Shown piece after piece: positions 58,001 to 64,000 of a stretch of DNA of 64,000 bases. Every line of letters starts with the position of its first letter. Within the stretch, counting starts at the first letter, position 1. Source of the DNA: Rhynochetos jubatus (taxonomy: Eukaryota; Chordata; Aves; Eurypygiformes; Rhynochetidae); assembly GCA_027574665.1 (NCBI GenBank), contig CM050658.1:23882317-23946316 (forward strand), read 5' to 3'. Both the position numbers and the translations under genes were made by a program. Below the pieces are notes generated by a model. That model saw only the letters and a program-made list of their open reading frames with translations, did not search any database and was not told where the DNA came from.

Positions 58001-61000
58001 TGTGGGAATAGCCCTGTAGGAGAATACATGGTTGTACTCATAATTATGTGTGGTCTTACATTTAGTATAAGATCTAGTATAATGAAGGCAAGGCTAGTTT
58101 CTTTCATGTAGGCCGCCAGCTGATGCTACCAATAGAACCTGTTGCTAGAGCACTAGCAATAGATGTTGGCTTAGATCTGATTCAGAGTCTGTGAATACTG
58201 ACACTTTCCTTCTGCTTGTCCCAGGGACGAAGTTTGGTCCATTAGGTGCAGCTCACATTGAAGTACCAGAAGTCTCAGGGTCATTTCAATAAACAGTTCT
58301 AATACAGATTAATACTAGTGCCTTTTGGCACTAATTGAGCATGCAGGGCAAAGCATCCTCTCTACAATTACCTGAAACCCTTCTCATTTAATAGATCCAT
58401 TCTACATTCTCCCAGTACTAAAACAGGCTTTGTTCGTGTCCTTGGACTAAAAGGTTGTTCTTCATTTAATCGATTTTTTAATTGTTTATTTCAAAATACC
58501 TAGAAATTCTTTCCATTAAAGACCATTCCTGTTGTACAGCAAATGCTAGCAATTATTGCTTTTGGTGAGTGTTATTTGCTTTTGGCTTCATGACTTCAGA
58601 GCTTTCTGCCATCAAGTGTCCAAGAAAGCATCTGAACCAAACCTTGGTTTAACTTTCACCTTTAAAAAACAACTCTGTTGTTTATTCCAAACGTCTCTAC
58701 TTAGCCCAACTGACTGGGTTTATGTTACTGACTCATCATTGCAAGGCTCTTGGAAATGTTCCTAGAGATAGTTCCAGCTCAGGCTCCAGAAGTTTGGGGT
58801 TTAACTGCACAAGATTCCAGTTTCAGTCAGCACTGACACAGCATGGTAGTGGAGGTTCAACCACGGGAACCTAGAGTTACGTAATGAATGGGTATATTTT
58901 GTCAGAGATGTAATGAATGAGAATGTACAGTGCACGATCTCCAACATAATTCAGTGTAAACTTTATGTGCAGTATATACACTGCCTGTTTGTGTATTAAG
59001 AATGTTCTCAGTGAATAGCTTGGCCTAACCTTTAGTCTCTTGCTAACTTGACCAATGCCTGTCTTCTGTAGTTCTTTGCTAAAATTGCTAAAATATGAAG
59101 GTGGAACTGCTTACTTTTATGCAAGTAAACCAGACTTAGGTTTGGAAAACTAAGTTTGAAGTGTGACAAATGTCATCTGGGAAATACAGGAGAAGCAGAA
59201 CTGTGCTCATTAGCTATTTCTGCAAATTTTTCAACTTTGGCCTAAATTTAGATGTGAAGCTCAAATTTTTGGATTTTGATTCAATTTCTCGATAAAACAT
59301 CAAAAAGCACAGGTTAATAGAAATAAGACAAGGCAAACCAGCCATGCTCGTAAGCCAGAGTTAAGGCTAATAGGCACTATGTTTTGTTCTCTTTCTTTCT
59401 TTGAATACATGATCAGCATAATCTTTACAACACCCAAACATAGCACGTGTTGGCTTTGAAGTGATTATGCCTTGTGATTCAATGCTTCATTCTTTTCAAA
59501 TCAGTAATGTTTGTTTAAAATGAGGGCTTTTGTTCTGCAACATGAGAGACACTGAAGACTCTACCAAAGGTCCCATCCAAAGGCACTGAAAACAGTGGGA
59601 GAACTAAACAATATATACAGCAACTATTTTCATCTAGATGATGTTTACCTCTGAGTACTGAATGACAAGTGTGTGCCCTCTGGGAAATGTTGCTTACTGT
59701 CCAAAGGAAAAGACTGAATTAAATAAGAAAATGTCCAAAAATGTGACCCAGCCACTGGCTTTGCTGAGCAAATTAATCATTATAGCAAATGTCTGATTAT
59801 TTCAGTTAGAAAAGGTGCATGATATTAAATTTGGAATTTGAGATCTTTGTTATTTATTAACAGACCCTGGCCCTCAGCCTCAGCTGTCTTTGTCAGCAGC
59901 ATGACAGATTGTCAGCTCTAGTAATCATATACATGAAATGCATGTTTTGCTCATAATGCCAGAAACCTCTAAAATTGCGACTGCAGGTAAGTGATAGCAT
60001 TTATCATTCCCTAATCTTCAGTGTAAATCAGGAATTCAGTTTTAAACCACGTAAGGTATAGGAGGGAGTTGAAATCCAAAATACAAGTAGGCCCATGTAT
60101 CACAATTTCTGATTAGCTGAAAGTGGAGGACAAGTGGAATGAAAATTCATTCTTGCGGATTACAGTTCCTGTGCAGTCCAATTCCCTCTCATAATTTAGA
60201 GCAACATTAATGTTCCCTTTATCTTTACTCTGGGCTGTTGAGAAGATGCAGAGCTTGTCTGTCAAGTTTTGACTTGTTTTAAGACTATTACCTAAAAAAA
60301 AGAAGGAAAGCCATAAAATAGAACTTTGATCCTTTCAATTACAAATAAAATACTGTAACAGTGCACAGGATGGTTGTTGTGGGTTTTTTTTTCACACCTA
60401 GGAAAGTGCCCAGCAGTCTTGTGTACTGCAAACACTCAGTAGGGATGAGGTTTTGGAAACACTCAGCTCTGTCCTGTGGTCCCACCAACCTCACTGGGAG
60501 TTTTCCCATCCAGTGAATTGGACTTCCTCCAAATTCAGAGCTTGGCCTTTCTGGTAATCCTGCTGCCTCCCAACAAACCTGTGGTGATGAAGTTTCCAGG
60601 AAAGGCTTTCTTGTATCTAATGCTTCTTTTCTGCTTCCACTGAACTACAGCTGTGGTGCCAGGCCTTGAGGTTAGAGTGCTCAGGGAGAAGGGAGATGCT
60701 TGGAGCAGGAGGGCTGTAAATCACAGGAACTGTAGGCTGGGACAGGAATGGGTTTACCTCGGATAACGTGCAATGACAGGACCCAGGTCTGTGGGTGAAC
60801 CAACTCCTTCTCTTTACCTGTACCTTACAGCCATGGCAGTGAGATTTATCAGAGGTGTTTTTTACATATTCCACATGGTCACAGTGAGGCACAAGACACA
60901 GGTATAAATGTTCTAAACCTTCTCCATCATCCCAATTTAATCTAGGCAAAATATTGTAGAGCTTAATTAAGGAACCCAGCTACCAGAACATTCTACATTG

Positions 61001-61079
61001 GCATATTTGGTGCACCCAACACCAGATTTTCTAGATGTCATGTGACATTTCAGCAGTGGAGCCACATTTTTTATTTGTT
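55092..61079 (-). other. WNT7A intron, no gene seen
   Basis: No supported gene. Near 57740-57790 a TTACAGATATC-like word recurs imperfectly three times. The 110-codon minus-strand frame at 60617-60949 and the 93-codon plus frame at 56059-56340 do not resemble known proteins and lack good flanking splice sites. Confidence 0.5.
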
Positions 61080-61285
61080 AAGACTACTATTGCTTTGTGA
61101 GTGGAAGTGCTGTGCGTTGCTTTGACTGAAGACTGTGTGCACAGTCTTCTAGGCATGTTTATCATCACTGCAGTTGTGCTACTGCTCTGCCACATTCTCC
61201 ACTGCCAGGCTTCATCTTAACATGTCTACCAACCTCATCTGTCAGGGGGTCTAAACAGCTACAGCTGAAGTCTGTCAGAACTGCA
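61080..61285 (+). repeat. left arm of a ~200-bp inverted repeat
   Basis: This segment matches the reverse complement of about 62660-62855 almost continuously. Shared words include CTTTGTGAGTGGAA, GCATGTTTATCATCACTGCA, GCCACATTCTCCACTGCC and AACATGTCTACCAACCTCAT. By hand count there are roughly 18 differences and few gaps over about 200 bp, so about 90% identity, and most differences are transitions. Similarity stops at both ends. The family is unrecognised. It could be an unnamed interspersed repeat present twice, or a local inverted duplication. Confidence 0.9.
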
Positions 61286-62659
61286 ACTGCCAGTATCAAC
61301 ACGGGGCAACTACTTGCCAACAGACTGAGCTCCCCCTCTTCTTATAGGAATGGATGCATGGAAGCGTGTTCCGGGTCTCTTATCAGCCAGGCAAGAAACC
61401 TTGGAAAGGGCTCAGTCACTTGGTGTGTTGCAGGTGCAGCACAGAGCTAAGCGTTGTGCTTCTTACTCTTAGGTGCTCAACACATCTGTTGACGATGGAG
61501 GTCCAAGTGAGGGAGTAGTACAGGGAGCTGGATGTAAATGAGCAGGCTCCTGAGCAAGCAAGCACCACAACTAGTCCTGGGTATGCTTCTCTCTTCAGGA
61601 TTCTGCACAGAAATTTGTAACTAGAAGTGGAAAGTTAGTCCTTAAAAATACTGTCCAACTTCAAGCCCTTCTAAATCAGCAATGCACCACACCTGTGATC
61701 ATTTCACAAGTATCAAGTTAGTATCTACCAGTAAGGAAGTAAATAATTCCTCACTTTTGTATTTAAGAAGAATCCCTAACATTAAGAACTACAACCTTCT
61801 GAATACAAAAATCAGGAACATTTCCGTGCCTATGCCCCACAAAAAAATAAAGTGAAAAACCGTTGGAAAATGTTAAGTGCAATTGCAAGGGCACTGTTAA
61901 GTTTTGAACTCGAAGAAATGTGGTTGTGCTGCCGATACTATACTATCACTTGATTGCTGGTGCCAGGAGTATCAGGGCAGCCTCACCCCGTTCTGTTCTG
62001 CTCGAAGCTCGTCCCCTAGACTCTCTGGAGTCTATGGTAATTTTCAGCAGCTCCAGACACAGACGAGCTTTATTCTGGTGTGCCTGTGCCATTAGAGACA
62101 TTCTTTCTGATGGAGCTGAGAGACAGCTGAATACAGAAGGACATGGGTTTGGTTACTATTAACCAGTTGTGCTTTGTGCAGAGATTGTTTAGGGCCAGAT
62201 TACAGCTGGTGCATCAATGTGGGACAGAACCTTTTGCCTCCACTTATGGGACCTGCTAGTGCTGCACTTGCCAGGCAGCATCCCTGATCATCTTCTGGAA
62301 ACAGAGCTCCTACCAGGAGCTGTGGGACTGCTAGGGTTCCCCTGGGAGGTTGCGGTCTTCCTCGGGCAGGGCACCCCAGTGAGGCCGCAAGCCCACTCCC
62401 TCTTCACTGCAGGCAGCTGAACAGAGCCACTGGTGCAAGCAGGAATAGTGCCATGATTCCATGTGCTTTAAGACTTAGTTCAGGCAGAACTATTAAATTT
62501 CCAGAATGCCATGCCTATGTTCAGAAAAATTATAAATGTTAAATTGTTTGGCAGCCTCTTTTATTAGTCTTGTCTCTTCTCTAACAATGCTTACCACCTT
62601 TCAAGTGGTTCATCTACAAGAGCTTGTGTTCTGTGATGCTTCCTGTAGTCAGGCAGGTT
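61286..62659. other. spacer between the inverted repeat arms
   Basis: About 1.37 kb of unique-looking sequence. Plus-strand frames at 61904-62162 and 62217-62420 are under 81 codons, with no transposase, integrase or other recognisable motif. The spacer is therefore not evidently the body of a mobile element. Confidence 0.5.
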
Positions 62660-62855
62660 AACAGATTTCAACTCTAGCTGCTTAGACCCCTGACAGATGA
62701 GGTTGGTAGACATGTTAATTTGGAGCCTGGCAGTGGAGAATGTGGCAGGGCAGTGGCACAACTGCAGTGATGATAAACATGCCTAAAACACTGTGCACAC
62801 AATCTTCAGCCAAAGCAACACACAGCATTTCCACTCACAAAGTTAATGGTATCTT
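62660..62855 (-). repeat. right arm of a ~200-bp inverted repeat
   Basis: Reverse-complement partner of the left arm at 61080-61285, with about 90% identity by hand count. No target-site duplication was visible at the outer or inner edges. In WNT7A pre-mRNA the two arms could anneal into a long imperfect duplex with a 1.4-kb loop. Confidence 0.9.
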
Positions 62856-64000
62856 GAATGAATGAAGTAGAAATAACTGTAAAGGGGGTGAGTGTCCTAA
62901 GTGAAGGCTTTACAGAATGGCTTGGGAGAAGTCCTGAACTCCATGCTTTCCAAATGCTGGTGTTTCACTCCAATATTACTTCAGTCTATTATGATCATTG
63001 CATGATCCACTTCAGAAACTCCTTCTGATTTCTGATAGGTCTGCTTGATATTTGCAGCAACCCTGTTAGTCATGTATTGCATTTTTCCGTGCTTTAGCGC
63101 TGAAAAGGAAAACTGAATTGCTACTGATTCAGAGGATGAAGATACACTGCCAAGTTAGTGCAGCTAGGTATGCCTCCAAAGAGAAACACTGAATAAAAAT
63201 CCACCTTGATGTGCTCTTGAATTGCAAAAGACTTCTAATGCAGCCTGTGACCATGATTTATAGCAATGACTCATAATATTACATTATACTTAATATGATG
63301 TAACGCTGATGCAAGATGCCATTCTTGGAATTTCAATGCTACAGAGAAAAAGAGAGGAGAGAGCAATCTGGACATGTACCTTGCCATGCTGGCAAACTGA
63401 AAGGTTTACAGCCAAAATATGTAGAACATACCTACTTTGCTATTTTTTAGCAAGATAGCTTGGAGAATAACATTTTTATTTCCTGAAGTATAAGTATCTC
63501 TCAGACGTACATTATTGTGTTACTCAATTTAATTAACTTTGTACTTGAGAAGACAAATTTGCTAACAGACAATTCAGTCTTGCAATTATAACCCCCCACA
63601 CTGAAGTTTGCAGGGCAAATCAGGATTATGTCTTTAAATTAATTCAAGCTTTATCTCTCTTTTCTGACCCAGCTGTTAAGAATTCTCCTTCTGTTCTCCC
63701 TGTACTGCTTGCTTCTTCCTGCAGTGAATCAGTGTTTCAGGAAATACTAATTCAAAGAGGAAAGACAACCTAAACTCTGTTTCTGGAGGTCAGAAATAGC
63801 TGCTCTCCAAAAGGTTTGACAAATGACATGAAGCTTCTTGGGCTGTTTGGGGCCAGTTTTGTAGGGTGTATGTGAGCCCTGTTTTGAACTCTGTCCCTTC
63901 CCCTCCAAGTAGCCTGGGAACTGTGAAGTTGTGCCTATGGGCTACAGAACTGAATCCTGGTGGTTTGTCACCAAGACAAAAAGAGAAACAGAGAGTTATC
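62856..64000 (-). other. WNT7A intron continuing past the window edge, nothing seen
   Basis: No exon, repeat or RNA was recognised. The preceding WNT7A coding exon, expected to contain the GWKWGGC motif and end in AGRK, was not found up to position 64000. Confidence 0.5.

Noticed and set aside
60617..60949. 110-codon minus-strand frame with several Cys/His residues, considered as a WNT7A upstream exon or zinc finger
   Set aside because: It has no Wnt motif, the Cys/His spacing is irregular, and no matching splice sites were seen.
61080..62855. Inverted repeat plus spacer as an intact DNA transposon
   Set aside because: No target-site duplication at the outer edges, no transposase frame in the spacer, and the arms are unusually long for terminal inverted repeats of known bird elements.

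Overview
The window looks like bird nuclear DNA. It is AT-rich and CpG-poor, it carries a CR1-type LINE 3' end with the avian-style terminal ATTCTATG repeats (about 1655-1790), and its one recognisable gene is a vertebrate Wnt. No bacterial, organellar or viral gene was recognised. The species cannot be named from the sequence alone.

The only protein-coding sequence I can support is the last coding exon of WNT7A on the minus strand (44509-44988). It encodes the final 159 residues, ends in a TGA stop and starts directly after a good splice acceptor. The gene therefore runs right to left. Positions 44989-64000 are the last intron, at least 19 kb long, and I could not find the preceding coding exon in it. 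Positions below 44509 are the 3' UTR followed by about 43 kb of intergenic DNA. In mammals the neighbour on this side is FBLN2, but no FBLN2 exon was recognised here.

Layout: 1-4618, intergenic with one CR1 fragment. 4619-4923, a (TTCC)n array continuing into a nested TTTC-rich minisatellite. 4924-41668, intergenic with no credible gene; it holds small hairpins, an 800-bp pyrimidine-rich stretch, a CpG-bearing block near 29.5-29.8 kb, a GC-rich block near 30.3-30.7 kb, an A27 tract and a homeodomain-motif cluster near 37 kb. 41669-44508, a G-run, candidate poly(A) signals and the WNT7A 3' UTR. 44509-44988, the WNT7A exon. 44989-64000, the intron, with a GC-rich block near 49.1-49.5 kb, a 665-bp polypurine composite array at 54427-55091, and a pair of about 200-bp inverted repeats near 61.1 and 62.7 kb.

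The most unusual structures are both in the WNT7A intron. One is the GGGGA/GGGA/GGAA block array, which would be a very long pyrimidine tract in the pre-mRNA. The other is the roughly 90% identical inverted repeat, whose arms could pair into a long RNA duplex. Neither is shown to have a function. The open reading frames scattered elsewhere look like chance or repeat-derived translations.
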